Assembly: GCA_022494885.1 (NCBI GenBank)
Contig: JAGVSM010000195.1
Location: forward strand, 124,001-188,000
Direction: 5' to 3'
From: Micrasema longulum
Lineage: Eukaryota; Arthropoda; Insecta; Trichoptera; Brachycentridae
DNA: 64,000 nucleotides
In this document: one piece after another, positions 10,980 through 22,425 of the stretch
Position numbering within the stretch: the stretch's first letter is position 1
Layout of the letters: every line of letters starts with the position of its first letter
The notes under the pieces: generated by a model
Database searches by the model: none
Told to the model about the DNA's origin: nothing
The model's input: only the letters and a program-made list of their open reading frames with translations
Position numbers and translations under genes: made by a program

Positions 10980-11978
10980 GATGTGTTTTTGTATATTTGT
11001 ATGAGAGTAAGTGTAGATGTGTGTTTATGTGTATTAATGTGGGAGTAAGTATTCAGGAGTGTGCATCATTAAATAGTAAGTGAAATCGTATCCCAGCCAG
11101 AAATAATGAGACTTAATTTATTTTCAAATAAATTAAGGGGTATGTAAAATATTTATATTTAAAAAAACATTATAGTTAGAGCAAGAACGATAGAGGAAAG
11201 AGTGTTGTGCATAGTTAGTGCTACATACTGGCAGATGGAATAAATACTTATTTCTTGTCACGCGAAAGGGGACATTAAAATTAATTTTGGAAAATAGGTG
11301 AAAAGAGTCTACTTTATTATTTATTAATTTATATAAATAGCATAATTCAGATACAGTGCGTCTATTTTCAAGGGTAAAAATTCAATTTTGTTTGGCAGAT
11401 TGGCTGTAAGTACAAAGCGTTTTATTGTTTTTATAATCTAGGTATTTAAAAAAATTTCGTTGAACATTTTCAATCCTTTCTATGTTTGTTATGTATTGTG
11501 GGCTCCACACAACGGATGCAAACTCCAAATTACTGCGTACAAAAGTTATGTATAAAGTTTTTAATGTATATGTTTTTTTAAAAGGTTTGGAAATTCTTAA
11601 AATGAAGCCCAGCATTTGGTAAGCTTTTTCAACAATAGAATTTATATGAGACCCGAACAGCAATCTATTATCAAGAATAACTCCTAAGTCTCTAATCTCG
11701 CGACATCGTGATATGGAATTATCTTTGATCGAATAATTGTGCGTAAAAAAAATTGCACTTTTAGTAAATGTCATTGAATAACATTTTGCGGTTTTGCGGT
11801 ACAATTGATTTTTATTACAGTAATCAAATAGACGATCAAGATCTTCTTGGATATTTACACAGTGAGATATATCATTGACAGTGGCAAAGATCTTGGCATC
11901 GTCGGCAAAAAAAAACATCTGGACAACACGCTTAGTGGTATACAAATATATGCAATATCTCGCAGCAGTCTCCTGCAA
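10980..11978 (-). mobile_element. LINE RT fragment with FADD motif and 3'UTR
   Basis: An open frame of 198 codons (11382-11978, minus) holds RT motif C as MFFFADDAKIFATV, then DLGVILDNRLLFGSHI, VEKAYQMLGFILRISKPFKK and LEFASVVWSP. This is the palm-to-thumb region of a CR1/Jockey-like non-LTR reverse transcriptase. The RT N-terminus is absent. Minus-strand sequence continues to a GT-rich 3' region near 10980. The other copy of this family here is at 6150-6455. Confidence 0.85.
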
Positions 11979-11984
11979 TGTTCT

Positions 11985-12340
11985 CTTCCCTTAGACGAAA
12001 TTCAAACTTGTACACTCTTTCTGAAAATGGCTTTCGTTTTAGAGAACTTTATATGTTCATCCGGGACATTGAACACTCTTGGGGCAACAAAAGAGAAATT
12101 CCTCTGAGCAAAAGTCGTACGTGTTTTTAGTTCAAATTAAAGGAAAACTTCGTATTCTGTAGGGAGCATTCTGTAGGGATCTACTCTTGTAATTGCTTGG
12201 TCAAAAATGTGTTCAACACTCTTTTTAAAAAAAGCTGTCTGATGTCCAGCAAGCAATGTAATTGAAAGCAAAAAACACCTTGTTTTTGTTAATTTATTGC
12301 GACAGAGAAGAAATTTTTTTTTGAGAAGTCTAGGCATTTA
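11985..12340 (-). mobile_element. LINE RT C-terminal remnant
   Basis: Minus-strand frames read RTTFAQRNFSFVAPRVFNVP, then DEHIKFSKTKAIFRKSVQV, a typical retroelement RT end. It abuts the 11.4-kb RT, so two retroelements are joined here. A further 66-codon frame (12137-12337) is of unclear origin. Confidence 0.45.
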
Positions 12341-12532
12341 CAGGAGTTATGTACTGTCATTTACTGGCTTATGTTGCCAATTTACACACTGTGTAACATT
12401 TACCATTCTGCCTATGTTTAAACATTCACTTTTCCTCAACTCTTCCACCTGTTGGCTTTTGTGAAGGAGCCTTTGTTGATTTGGGTAAGATTCATCTGGC
12501 TGAAATATTTCACCTTAGTAGCAACGCCGAAA
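12290..12532 (-). repeat. Repeat family X copy
   Basis: Shares TCTAGGCATTTACAGG, a CACACTGTGTAACATT.ACC core and the end TTCAGGCGTTGC-like sequence with copies at 16.8, 20.8, 24.4, 35.3, 35.6 and 43.2 kb. About 280 bp, no coding capacity, probably a SINE or MITE. A plus-strand fragment follows at 12615-12700 and others lie at 9205-9265 and 14045-14120. Confidence 0.65.
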
Positions 12533-13024
12533 AATATATTTTTATTTCAATAACCAAATTAAAATATAATTTTTAAATTCGACAAATCTTCATAATTTTT
12601 ACAAAACGAAAAGGCTACTTAAACCAACCAATGACAGGTCATGAGCCCTGTAAATGCCTAGACTTCCATATTCCCGTCTCCATCTCTGTTGTAATTTGTT
12701 AAATGTTTAAACCCCTAAACTACTGATTGAATTATTAATGTTACTTCAAATTTTAAACCACTTATTGTCAGTTGCACAAAAAAAGGTAAATTTAAAAGTG
12801 TTTTATGATAAACAATTGTTGCGTTTTCGTTACAATAGACGAATAGACAATGCGACTTGTATGAAAAAAGTAGGATAAAATAACATTAAAAAAAATAAAT
12901 AACTAAAAGTTTTTTGTGCTGTAACTGAGCCGTAATGCCACATAAATATTTAAATTAACTGACTCAAAATAATGCAAAACAAATAGCCTTCATATGTGTA
13001 TTGAAAAGTATAATTATAATTACA

Positions 13025-13440
13025 TAATGTATAATGCTGTCGAAATGCGATCCCACAGGCGAATGTGTTATAACGATGCATGATAGATGCACAAATGTCG
13101 AGATTCATGATCCGTGTAAGGCTGGGATATGCATTATCGACAGAATCAAGAAAGTGGTGCTGCGTTGGTTTGGACATGTAGAGCGAATGGACAGCGAAAG
13201 AACGGCTAAAAGGATCTACGATGCAAATGTTGATGGATGCAGAAAACGAGGAAGAACGAGAAAGACATGGCACGATCAAGCCCATCAAATACTTGAAGTT
13301 GGACATGTCAAAAGTAGAAAAAATCGGCGTGCGAGCATGAGAAGATGAAGCGAGGTCTATATGCAAAGATAGAGTGATATGGCGTTCTATCCTCTCTGCC
13401 CACCCCTACGGGGAAACGGCGTGATGGTTTGTTGTTGTTG
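13025..13440 (+). mobile_element. LINE family A copy, plus strand
   Basis: Encodes DRCTNVEIHDPCKAGICIID, LRWFGHVERMDSERTAKRIY and DGCRKRGRTRKTWHDQAHQI. Ends ...GGGGAAACGGCGTGATGG plus (TTG)n. A deletion after RRASMRR removes part of the final block. Strongly 5'-truncated. Confidence 0.85.
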
Positions 13441-13715
13441 TACTGTATATATTATGTTCACTATAGCCCTTTCGGGGCACTGCAGATAAAACAAACACCT
13501 TGCTAGAATGAACCTTTCCGAAACTTCTAGATGTAGGTTCTGCTGTGCAGATGAGGAAACACCCATACACATTCTATGTGATTGTGATGCTTTACATCAT
13601 AAAATAAGCTTTGTTCTCGGGGGACCACTGGTTAAACCTGAGGATGCTAAAGAGCTCACCCCCTACCTAATCGCCCGATACTTTACGGATCTGGGCTTGG
13701 AGGGGGAGATTTAGC
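13440..13715 (+). mobile_element. LINE C-terminal Cys-His region
   Basis: Frame reads LSGHCR, stop, NKHLARMNLSETSRCRFC, then ETPIHILCDCDALHH. GHCRLNKHL...C.FC...ETP.HILC.C is the classic end of the RNase H-bearing LINE polyprotein; a TTA-to-TAA change gives the stop. It sits directly after the (TTG)n tail of another LINE. Confidence 0.7.
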
Positions 13716-13729
13716 AAAATGTAAACTTT

Positions 13730-14220
13730 CACCTTCCACACAGTAGTCAGGCCTTTTATAGACCTGGGCTTGGAGGGCGAGAACTATTTACGGGGACCCG
13801 TCACAGATCTTTACAGGTCGCAGTGACGTCATGAGCTTGCATAGCACTGACCCCCACCACTAAGAATAAGAAAGTTCACTATTCGCATTAATAATAAATA
13901 ATTATATGTGTCGAAAAGTAAAACGATTACTGTCAGTGAAAAATATTTTTTAAATTCAAATTTGGTAAAAAATGTAATTTTTATTACAATATTTGAGTTT
14001 GTCCAAATGTTTGTAGACAAAGACTGGATTTCACCCCCTCGGGAGTCATTAAGCCCTGTAAATGCCTAGACTTCCATATTCCCTTGTTTAAGGTATTCTC
14101 CATCCCTGTTGTAATTTGTTTTTTTTTTTTTAAAATTATAATTTTAAAAAACCCTCGAGGATTATACAAACACATCAAGTCATGTCATGTCTCGTCTTGT
14201 TAGTGTAGTCATTATTATAA
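13730..14220. other. No gene; short repeat pieces
   Basis: A family X fragment at 14045-14120 and TGACGTCA at 13824-13831. The phrase gacctgggcttggaggg occurs twice (13689 and 13761 regions), a small duplication. Confidence 0.4.
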
Positions 14221-14221
14221 T

Positions 14222-14495
14222 TATGGATAACTTATATAGCTACATTTTGGTAATATAATAATTTTGAATCGGGTTGTGGTCCCGTAGCTAGCTAGTGTTA
14301 AGGGACCCAAGGATCAAAGGTCCGAGGTTCGCACCCACTTAACCTCATCACGTTTCCCATCCTCTAATAGTGAGTTATTTACAACTCGTTGAAAATGGCC
14401 CCAGTATTGAAATATTTTGGTAAATCATTAGAACGGAAATATTTATTTTAAAAACCCCTCAAGGGCGCTGTGCAAGTGATTAATGAATGCCACAA
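14222..14495 (+). repeat. Dispersed repeat interrupted by a tRNA-related SINE
   Basis: Outer halves match 7015-7075: GGATAACTTATATAG at the left and CCTCAAGGGCGCTGTGCAA at the right. Between them lies a SINE at 14264-14420. Confidence 0.6.
14264..14420 (+). mobile_element. SINE family C (tRNA-related head)
   Basis: Starts GAATCGGGTTGTGGTCCCGT, has a GGTTCG-type B box, then TCTAATAGTGAGTTATTTAC and ACTCGTTGAAAATGGCC. Other copies: 21179-21330 (+), 32440-32566 (-), 49422-49557 (+). Confidence 0.75.
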
Positions 14496-14499
14496 TGAA

Positions 14500-15060
14500 T
14501 ATTGTGTCCTTGCGGTGTTAGAGTACACATATCCTACAAAAATACAAGCATATAAACGATTTTCTTTAGGAACCTACCCTTACTAATTCAGTGTGTCCCA
14601 TTTTTCAGAACAACCTTCCTTATACGAGTATTATAGTAAATAAGCCACGGCAAACAGTACAAACTATTCCGTCACATGTATTATTCAGGTTTGGTTTGTC
14701 AATGAACATGTCCGCCCGAATTTACCATCACGAAAGGATGAATAAATGATCTACCACCCCTCTGTACCGCCCTCCCTTGTACCGCCGCCCCTTGTACCGC
14801 GATTCAGTGTCATACAACCTTATATCATTGTATTCCAAAATCACATACGAGTATCAAATGCTGGAATATAACGCTCAATAAAAAAATAAATGGGGACCTG
14901 TCTGTCTTTGACAAAAAATATCAATATTTAATGGAACAATCGGGTTATCTAAGGGTTATTTACTACATAACATATATATATGTTAAAAAACGTTTTTTTT
15001 TTTACAAAAACATGCAGTCAACAATGATTAAATTACATAATAAATATATGGTTTAAAGGC
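14500..15060. other. No gene recognised
   Basis: AT-rich, with one pyrimidine-rich patch (14755-14810) where TGTACCGCC repeats three times. Confidence 0.35.
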
Positions 15061-15187
15061 AGACCCAGCGAAGTTTCTAAATAAAAATCATACATATATA
15101 ATCATGGAACCTTTTTTAATGTGTGCGCGCGTATATATATGCAAAATGGTGTGTTTGTATGTATTTGTGTGAGAGTAAGTGTTAAGC

Positions 15188-15808
15188 CTGTAGTCTGGTA
15201 AAACGAACGCAAAATTAGGAAATCATACGATTTTGTCATTTGAAAACGATTTTTTTTTAATTGCGCAATAATAAAAAAAAAAAAAAACATAAATTAGATA
15301 AAAACAATATTTTTAAAGGTATTTTTGTTAAAAAATATGCATGAAAGTTTTATGTAACTAAAATATAATTACTTTTAGACCGGCAGATTACGCCATTTCA
15401 AGTTTAGACTAAACTTATGTAGCTGGGATCTCAATAAAAACTTAGGTATTGAAAAAAAAATTGTTGTAATAATTTAAAGATAACAAGTTAAACATGAAAG
15501 TGGCTGAAGCCAAATTTTATTTTTTTAATTTTGAACAGACATACAAGCATTTTAAATCACATACATTTTTGTGAAATTTTATTTTATTTCCACGTAAAAT
15601 TATGCCTTCGGTAATACTTTAAAAAAAAAAAATTATTGAAATATTTAGTAGAAACCTTTTTTTATAGAATTATATTCTCTTTTTTTTTTAAAGAAGATAA
15701 TTCTAGTTTTAATATTTAATTTATAACAACATCTTATTTACGTTTTTATGACCTGCATACCTGCCTGCCTTTACCGAAAACGAAAACGTTCGTTTTACCA
15801 GACGACAG
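15188..15808. mobile_element. MITE with CTGT.GTCTGGTAAAACGAACG terminal inverted repeats
   Basis: The first 22 bases (15188-15209) match the reverse complement of 15787-15808 with one mismatch. TTAAG lies just outside both ends and may be a target-site duplication. 621 bp, AT-rich inside, no ORF. Confidence 0.75.
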
Positions 15809-15815
15809 TATTAAG

Positions 15816-16057
15816 GGCCCTGAATTCAATGGGAAGTTAACATTTATCTTTAATTTTATCTACAAAGTAAAATTAAGTCTGTATGAAAATCAGAATATGC
15901 ATACAAGTTTTTCTTTTAAACATGTTCAATTATAGGTTACCGACGAAGGTGCTTTAAATTTTCATGCAAATATACTTATTTTCGTACACACATATCGGTT
16001 TGTTCTTTATAGACAGTCGAAGATACTTCTGTTAACTTCCCATTGTAATCGAGGCTC
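15816..16057. mobile_element. MITE with GGCC..GATTAC ends
   Basis: Left end GGCCCTGAATTCAATGGGAA; right end, inverted, AGCCTCGATTACAATGGGAA. Both are followed inward by GTTAACA. Copies: 53466-53683 (complete) and 32620-33000 (interrupted). About 220-240 bp, no coding. Confidence 0.75.
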
Positions 16058-16260
16058 AGGTGTATGTAAGCGGTTGCATCATCAAAAAGCAAGTGGAAGT
16101 GTATCGCAGCCAGATGAATGAGTTTCAATTTATGAATAATTTAAGGGCTTGTTAAATATATCAATAGATGAAAAAAAAAATTTTTGAAGAAGACCGATAC
16201 AGGAAAGAGTGTTGTGCATGTGCAGTGCTATATACTGACAGATGGAATAAATGTTATTTG

Positions 16261-16770
16261 TTAATATTATCTTCGACATCAAGATATTTACTCAGGTTCA
16301 TTTGACAACTAATAATTTAATAAATATTAAGTCTAAACATAAGTTGTGTCCGTTTTTTTATTTTATTTAATGAGCACCAAAATTAAAACAAAATGATGAA
16401 GGTCATTTGAAAGAAAATTTTCACGTTTGCTTTTACGTTACATATTGTATTTTATTTGATTATAAGACTTCAAAATGGAATGTCAAAGACGGATGTAAAC
16501 ATTTTCAACACTTCTACACCCCCTTCTGTTTTCGTTCAATCAAAGTAGAAAACAGATAAGGAGAATAGATTATTGACTAATTAGTTGTAAAATAATAAAG
16601 GAGAATACATTATTGATTAATTTGTAGTAATTTATCATCTTGTTCTCTTTATTTGGATAAGAACGGACACAACTGAAATCCAGCCTGTTTACAAACATTT
16701 GGACATACTCAAAATATTGTTGATTAAACTAACTGGTATAAGAAGTTAAAAAATTGGAAAATTATTTTCA
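16261..16770. other. No gene recognised
   Basis: AT-rich; ggagaata.attattga.taa repeats twice (16560-16620). Confidence 0.35.
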
Positions 16771-17030
16771 GGCGTTGCCTAGTAGGCGAATTGGTTCAGC
16801 CGAATGAATCTCACCCACATTATAAAGGTTTCAGCTCTTTTACTTCACAGAAGTCAAAAGATGGAAGATTTTAGGAAATGTGGATGTTTAAACATGGGCA
16901 GAATGGTGAATGTTACACTGTGTAAGCGGCCTCTTAAACCAGCCAATGGCAGGTCATAAGCCGTGTAAATTCCTAGACTTTCACATTCCCGTCTCAAAAT
17001 GTTTTCCCTCTTTGTTGCAATAAATTAAGA
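16771..17030 (+). repeat. Repeat family X, full-length copy
   Basis: Runs from CAGGCGTTGCCTAGTAGGCG to TTTGTTGCAATAAATT. Internal GGGCAGAATGGTGAATGTTA and AAATTCCTAGACTT are shared with all copies. Function unknown. Confidence 0.7.
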
Positions 17031-17159
17031 CTTATATTAACACCGATATTTAATGATTTAGATTAAATTATCACTAAAGCTTCTTAGTTTACTTTAACTT
17101 TGATTTAATTTGGACCGACGAGCGCCAGTTGTAATCATATTTATGTTGTCTGTCCCTAA

Positions 17160-17585
17160 ATAAAATACTTTTGTTATCTTCTTATACTCAAACCTTGTAA
17201 CAAATATTATATAAGTTCAAAATGTTCTAAACAATTTACCAGTCCTGAAGATGCCTTCATGGCGTAATGGTCAGTGCGTTTGCCTACCGTGCGAGAGGTC
17301 TCGGGTTCGATTCCCGACATGGTTGATAAAATATTTATTTTAAAGGGTGTTTTCACACCAGAATATTTCATAGTACCTGGACTGGTACCAGAAGCGTAAG
17401 ACTGATCATCTTACCTCGATGTAACCAAAATGATCAAGATTCGCTGCGATTGGTGTACCAATGCAGTGCCCTATGCACCATTAGGTGCGGAAAGGGATTG
17501 ATGATGATGATGAATATGCCTTAGGCGAAAACGCTCGTTGGTCAAAATAAATAAAAGTGTATCTAAATCAAGAAGTCTTTAATTA
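17160..17585 (+). mobile_element. Hammerhead-like repeat (CTGAAGA type) split by a SINE
   Basis: Outer parts match the uninterrupted copy at 42825-42990: caccagtc.tgaagatgcct and AGGCGAAAACGCTCGTTGG. Joined, they give CTGAAGA, a GCC/GGC hairpin and GAAA. Confidence 0.6.
17252..17513 (+). mobile_element. SINE family A (tRNA-derived), inserted in a repeat
   Basis: tRNA-like head with A-box-like TGGCGTAATGGTCAG and B box GGTTCGATTCC (17314-17324), body with AATATTTCATAGTACCTGG and GACTGATCATCTTACC, and a (GAT)n tail. ATGCCT at both ends fits a short target-site duplication. Other copies: 20311-20588 (-), 37344-37595 (+), 39296-39556 (-), 44998-45180 (+), 51140-51330 (+), 53212-53433 (+). Confidence 0.88.
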
Positions 17586-17589
17586 TAAT

Positions 17590-18300
17590 TTTATCTAAAT
17601 CATTAACTATGGAGTTTAATCAAGAAATATCTACAAAAAACATCAATATAATACCTATATTTAAGCTAAAAGTTTTATAATTAAAGTTTCATGGCGGTTT
17701 TCGAAAAGGCGTTGTTATTTAATACCGACCCCGATAATTTTCCTTCATTGTTTTACAACAAATTCAATAAGGTATTATCCTTATTTGTTTTCTCCTTTAC
17801 TCCCTCTTATGAACGCGAACAGAAGGGGTGTCGGAAATGGTTCCTTTCGTCTACTTGACATTCCGCTTTGGAGGCTTGCAATCAAATAATAATATATGCA
17901 ACGTAAAAGCAAACATAATATCATTTTTTTCTAAGCGATTGAAAGATAAAATGTTTTTTAAATATTTTTCACACATAGATAACGTCCGGTTTAAAGAATT
18001 ACCTGTGATAATCCAGTGTTAACGATACTTAATTCTCGGCGAATTAATCTTATTTTTTTCCTTGTGATTAATTACGTTTTATTGTAAAATCGTATTTATA
18101 TTCTGTTTTTTTTTTTGCGTATTTTATAAATGTGGTGTTCTAATATAATTGTGGATATGAAAATATATATATAAATAATATGTTTTCTTCTATTTTTTTT
18201 CAAATCAATGTTTGATTAAGAACATTTTTTAAAGATATTAAAAGTAGATATAGGATAGTCCTTTAAAAAACGTATAGAAATTGTAAAACGTAGGAAAACA
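17590..18300. other. AT-rich DNA, no gene recognised
   Basis: A 64-codon open frame at 17828-18022 has no recognisable domain and a biased, AT-driven composition. Confidence 0.35.
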
Positions 18301-18309
18301 TCCATAAAT

Positions 18310-18690
18310 ATACAAAAACAACAACAACATACCATTACGCCGTATCCCCGTAAGGGTAGGCAGAGATGATAGAACGCAATATCGCTCTGTCTTTGCATAC
18401 ATATCTCGCTTCTTCTACATTCATACATCTTCTCATGCACGCGCGCCGATTATTCCGACTTTAGACATGTCCAATTGTCCATCTTCAAATATTTGTTGGA
18501 TTCGGTCATGCCTTGTCTTTCTCGGTCCCTAATTTCTGCATCCATTGACATTCGCATCGTATATATTTTTAGCCGCTCTTTCGCCTTCCATTCGCTCTAC
18601 TTGTCTGAACCAACGCAGTGCACCTTTCTTGATTTTGTCAATACTGCTTATCTCAGCCTTCCATAATTTACGGGTCTAGACATTATTTAT
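18310..18690 (-). mobile_element. LINE family A fragment
   Basis: Minus strand ends in ...GGGATACGGCGTAATGG plus a GTTGTTGTTG tail, with decayed coding for the CRKRG/DMSKVGIIGARA region. 5'-truncated at about 18690. Confidence 0.8.
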
Positions 18691-18786
18691 AATTAATTAA
18701 TTTTATTGCGTAAAAATACTAACATCGCTGTTTTTTCTTTTACCCATACACGGTGAATTTGTTGTTTTTTTATTTTATTATTTTTA

Positions 18787-18953
18787 TTGCACCACAACAG
18801 GCCAGGAGGTCCAATTACAGTGGTAAATTACATAACAGAACAACCAGGCTTGAGAAAAATCACATTTCAATTTTTCTGTTCTCACCGGGAATCGAACCCG
18901 GAACCTTCCGTGCGTGAGTCTAGCGTCTTGACCACTACACCACGGAGGCCGCC
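18787..18953 (-). mobile_element. SINE family B (tRNA-derived)
   Basis: Reverse orientation: head GGCGGCCTCCGTGGTGTAGT, B box GGTTCGATTCC, then ATTTTTCTCAAGCCTGG and CCTCCTGGCCTGTTGTGGTG. Other copies: 39584-39780 (+), 44641-44806 (-), 43655-43805 (+, diverged), and a tail fragment at 57645-57685. Confidence 0.85.
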
Positions 18954-18959
18954 GTATCA

Positions 18960-19480
18960 CGTATCAATCGATCTTGTTTAAACTCATTAAACTGTTTTTT
19001 TGGTGTTGTTATTGACTTCGAAAGGGTTCTCGGTGATTTGTAGGGTTTTTAAATTGTGTAACAAGGGCGGGGGTGGCTTCCGTTTAGGTCAATTGGTTTT
19101 TTCGCCTTGGCCCACTTACCTACGCAGGTATTTTTATTATGTATTCACACAAAAGTATCAATCACAGAGTGGAAAAATAATGAAAGCGTGAAAGTGGTGA
19201 ATGATAAATAGGTTTATAACATACTAGTAACTTGTTTGCGTTATTTTCTACTATGTCAGGTCTATACATAGATGATTCGTTGTAGAATTATTTAAAGAAA
19301 AATAAATAATAACTTATTAGCGCATATGCCAAAATTATTATTTTTTATTATGTATACGGCCTAAGCCAATTTTACCAGTTTCACGAAGAAACATAAATAC
19401 AAGAAACTGAACAAAAAGAACATAAAACTATGTAGCAAAGACAAAAAAGGGCGAAACAATAATGGTTTTTAATTTAATTT
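18960..19480. other. No gene recognised
   Basis: AT-rich apart from a GC-richer patch at 19050-19110. Confidence 0.35.
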
Positions 19481-19481
19481 A

Positions 19482-19690
19482 ATTTTGTTTATTTAGAAAA
19501 ACAACAGCTACACAAAAAAATATACACAACATTATAAAAAAAAAAAAATAAAGCCGTATCAGTTTTCCACATAAATACAATTATACGAATCCAGTCCGGT
19601 TAGATATTAAAATATCGGGTAGGTGGTGGGTAAGTGAGTGGAGTGTGGTTTTGGTAGGTATGTGAATATGTGTGTAAATATGGTATTACA
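19482..19690 (-). repeat. LINE-like 3' block
   Basis: AGAAAAACAACAGC.A.ACAA, ATATACACAACATTATAAAA and GAGTGTGGTTTTGGTAGGTA also occur at 51795-52025 in the same order. Likely 3'UTRs of one retroelement. Confidence 0.55.
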
Positions 19691-20310
19691 GTATATTCAT
19701 AAAAAACGAAAGACATATAAGACTTCAAGCTTACTCATGCTAATCCATCTCCATCGCACACTGTTTTAGTGGCGAAGAGATCTACGAAAAGCCGGAAGAT
19801 CTATCCCAAAGAATTCCAAGTCGTGTGACGAATTGACTTATCTACACATTCTGGACATTGGGGCATAAAAACAAAAAAAAATATAAAGCTTATACAAACA
19901 CAGCGTTATTTCCACTGTGGCATCTTTCAAATCGGCTTGAGCTATTTTAGTTAAATATTTACCACTCGCCAAATTTCCCTCTTCTGAGAAGCGACTTGTT
20001 TATTTACCAATCGCGTTATGAACTTTTCAATTGAGCTCTTTCGTATATCAACCAACAGGGTGACGTATGAATTATGTATGTGCGGAGGCCTGTGTACTGT
20101 TATTGGTGAAGTTTGGATTTCGCCAATAGAAGATAAACTAATATTGATTGAGCGGAGGCCCGCCGCGGGCAGATCTAATAACGAAGCACTACGTCCGAAA
20201 TGCTAAGTGCCAATCTAATATCAATTTTAAATAGACGTCCCATGTACCCAACTGAAGTGATACTTGATGTAACAAAGTATTATTTGCCTTCAAAACGTTT
20301 ATTTGAAAAC

Positions 20311-20588
20311 GCATCATCATCATCATCATTCCCTTTCCGCACCTAATGGTGCAAAGGGCACAGCATTGGTACACCAATCGCAGCGTATCTTGATCATTTT
20401 TGTAACATAATGGTAAGATTATTAGTCTTGCGCTTCAGGTACCAGTCCAGGGACTGTAAAATGTTCTGGTGTGAAAAAACACCATTTTAAATAAATATTT
20501 AGTATCAACTATCAACCATGTCGGGAATCGAACCCGAGACCTCTTTAATGGTAGGCATACGCGCTGACCACTACACCACGAGGCCGAC
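20311..20588 (-). mobile_element. SINE family A, reverse orientation
   Basis: Tail (ATC)n at 20312-20328, body, then B box as GGAATCGAACCC and head ending CACGAGGCCGAC. Near full length. Confidence 0.87.
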
Positions 20589-20744
20589 AAAATTGAATTT
20601 TTGATTGAAATTGAACTGTTTTTTTCGTGCTTTTTATACCAACATGCTAAATTAAAATTATTTGCAAAAATTGGCATGGCTATATAACGTTAAATTCTAA
20701 TAAATATTTAACATGTTGTGTAAAAATAAGTCAGAATTAAATTT

Positions 20745-21030
20745 GTTGCAATAGAGAGGGAAAACATTTTTGAGAAGGGAATATAGGAGTCTAGGCATTT
20801 ACAGGGCTTATGACCTGTCATTGTCTGGTTGAAGTGGCCAATTAACACACTGTGTAACATTCACCATTCTGCCTATGTTTGAACTTCCACATTTCCTCAA
20901 CTCTTCCATCCGTTGATTTTTGTGAAGTAAAAGAGCTGAAACCTGAAATTTAAATATGAACAACTCCCTAGGGAGAAAATCCAGCCAGTCTGCAAGCATA
21001 TGGACATACTCAAAACATTGTTGAAGATTT
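20745..21030 (-). repeat. Repeat family X copy
   Basis: TTGCAATAGAGAGGGAAAAC, TAGGCATTTACAGGGCTTAT and CACACTGTGTAACATTCACC in reverse orientation. A 63-codon frame within it is chance. Confidence 0.7.
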
Positions 21031-21178
21031 ATTAATTTTATTAGGATATTAAAAACTTATTTAAAAGAAAACTTTATCCTAGGATAGATCAATCTAAAAA
21101 ATCGACGCCCTTTCGCAATATCAAACGAGTGTTTCAAGTTTCAGGTACCCAAGCTGTTATATTATGTATATAAATTTG

Positions 21179-21330
21179 AATCGAGTTGTGGTCCCGTGGC
21201 TAGTGTTGCGGACTCACAGATCAGATTTCCGAGGTTCGAGCCCCACTCTACCATAACTCTGTTCCCATTTTCTAATAGTGAATTATTCACAACTCCTTGG
21301 AAATGGCCTCACTAAATTGAAATATTTGAG
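21179..21330 (+). mobile_element. SINE family C copy
   Basis: GAATCGAGTTGTGGTCCCGT, TTCGAGCCCCACTCTACC and TCTAATAGTGAATTATTCAC. See 14264-14420. Confidence 0.75.
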
Positions 21331-21339
21331 CAAAAATGT

Positions 21340-22425
21340 ATTTTTTTACAGCAAAGGGTATACACACTTCTTTGTTAAAAATATATTTATTTAATGAAAA
21401 TATCATCAATAAGCTTAGTGACGAATGGGAGGATAGCATTGAACTTTTTTTATTAAAAAAAATATAAGGAAACATTTTCCCCGAAATACAACCTGAGGAA
21501 TTTTCAGCAATACATTTGTATTATTGTTAAAATTATTATATTGTCATTGACGTAATAAACATTGTTTTTTTTCATAGATAATAACAATCAATCAATAATA
21601 TATAATTACCATAAGAATGAGCAAGCAAACAATACTAATTCGTTTTTTGTTTATTCAAATGTTTTTCTCTTTGTTCGTAAAATTAGTAATTGAATATCGC
21701 GTAATGCGCTTATTGCAAACGTCAGTATGATTCCAACAAAAAAAATAAAAATACTAATTTAATTAGTGTTATTGCAATTCTGGATTCTAAGGCCCAGGCT
21801 CGACTTTTTCGACTTCCACTACCGAAATAAAATAATAATTATAAAAACCAGTAGGCTATTAGGCAGTCAAAATAAAACACCCACTTTTCACATCAATAAT
21901 TCAACTAATGTAATTATCACGCTTTGGCTAAATATGATGTCCTTTCCACTAAGGGAAAATGTCAATAGTTTATTGACAATATCGTCAGATATTTTCATTA
22001 AAAATAAAGATAATTTGAACAAGCTGTGTGACATCTACAACAAAATCTACTGGAATAAATAAATAATATAAAAATCAAGGTTCTGTTGATTGTGCTGTTG
22101 AATCTTTATTTCTGTTTTTTGTAAAATATTATTCAATAATAATCTATGCATTGAAAGCCTCCACCAGGGGCAAACCGTGTATAGAAGTAATTATGCGCAG
22201 CTTACCATTATATTTGACTAACCATAATAATGTTTTACTGTGACTTTATTTAAAGAAAAACAAATAAATAATTACTATTTATTTTAAATCATTTCCACCG
22301 TTTGTATTTTATCTTAATATAAATATTAATAAAGAGGTGCGGTGCGGTGCGGTGAGCCAAGAAACTAGCCGATTATTCCAGCTCATTTTTTCATACAAAT
22401 AACTATACTATATTTTGAATGCCCT
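21340..22425. other. AT-rich DNA with one open frame of unknown nature
   Basis: A 98-codon plus-strand frame at 21766-22062 contains FPLRENVNSLLTISSDIFIK and looks more protein-like than most here. No family was recognised; a TE relic is possible. GTGCGGTGCGGTGCGGTG repeats at 22336-22354. Confidence 0.3.

Larger units (their letters stand above)
15062..16260 (-). mobile_element. LINE 3' region interrupted by two MITEs
   Basis: Outer parts 15062-15187 and 16056-16260 together match 10980-11250 (gagagtaagtgt on one side; tcgcagccag and gaaagagtgttgtgcat on the other). Two DNA elements lie between them, at 15188-15808 and 15816-16057. Confidence 0.6.

Noticed and set aside
21766..22062. 98-codon plus frame as a gene
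   Set aside because: Somewhat protein-like but no recognised family, no clear context; kept only as a note in the region entry.
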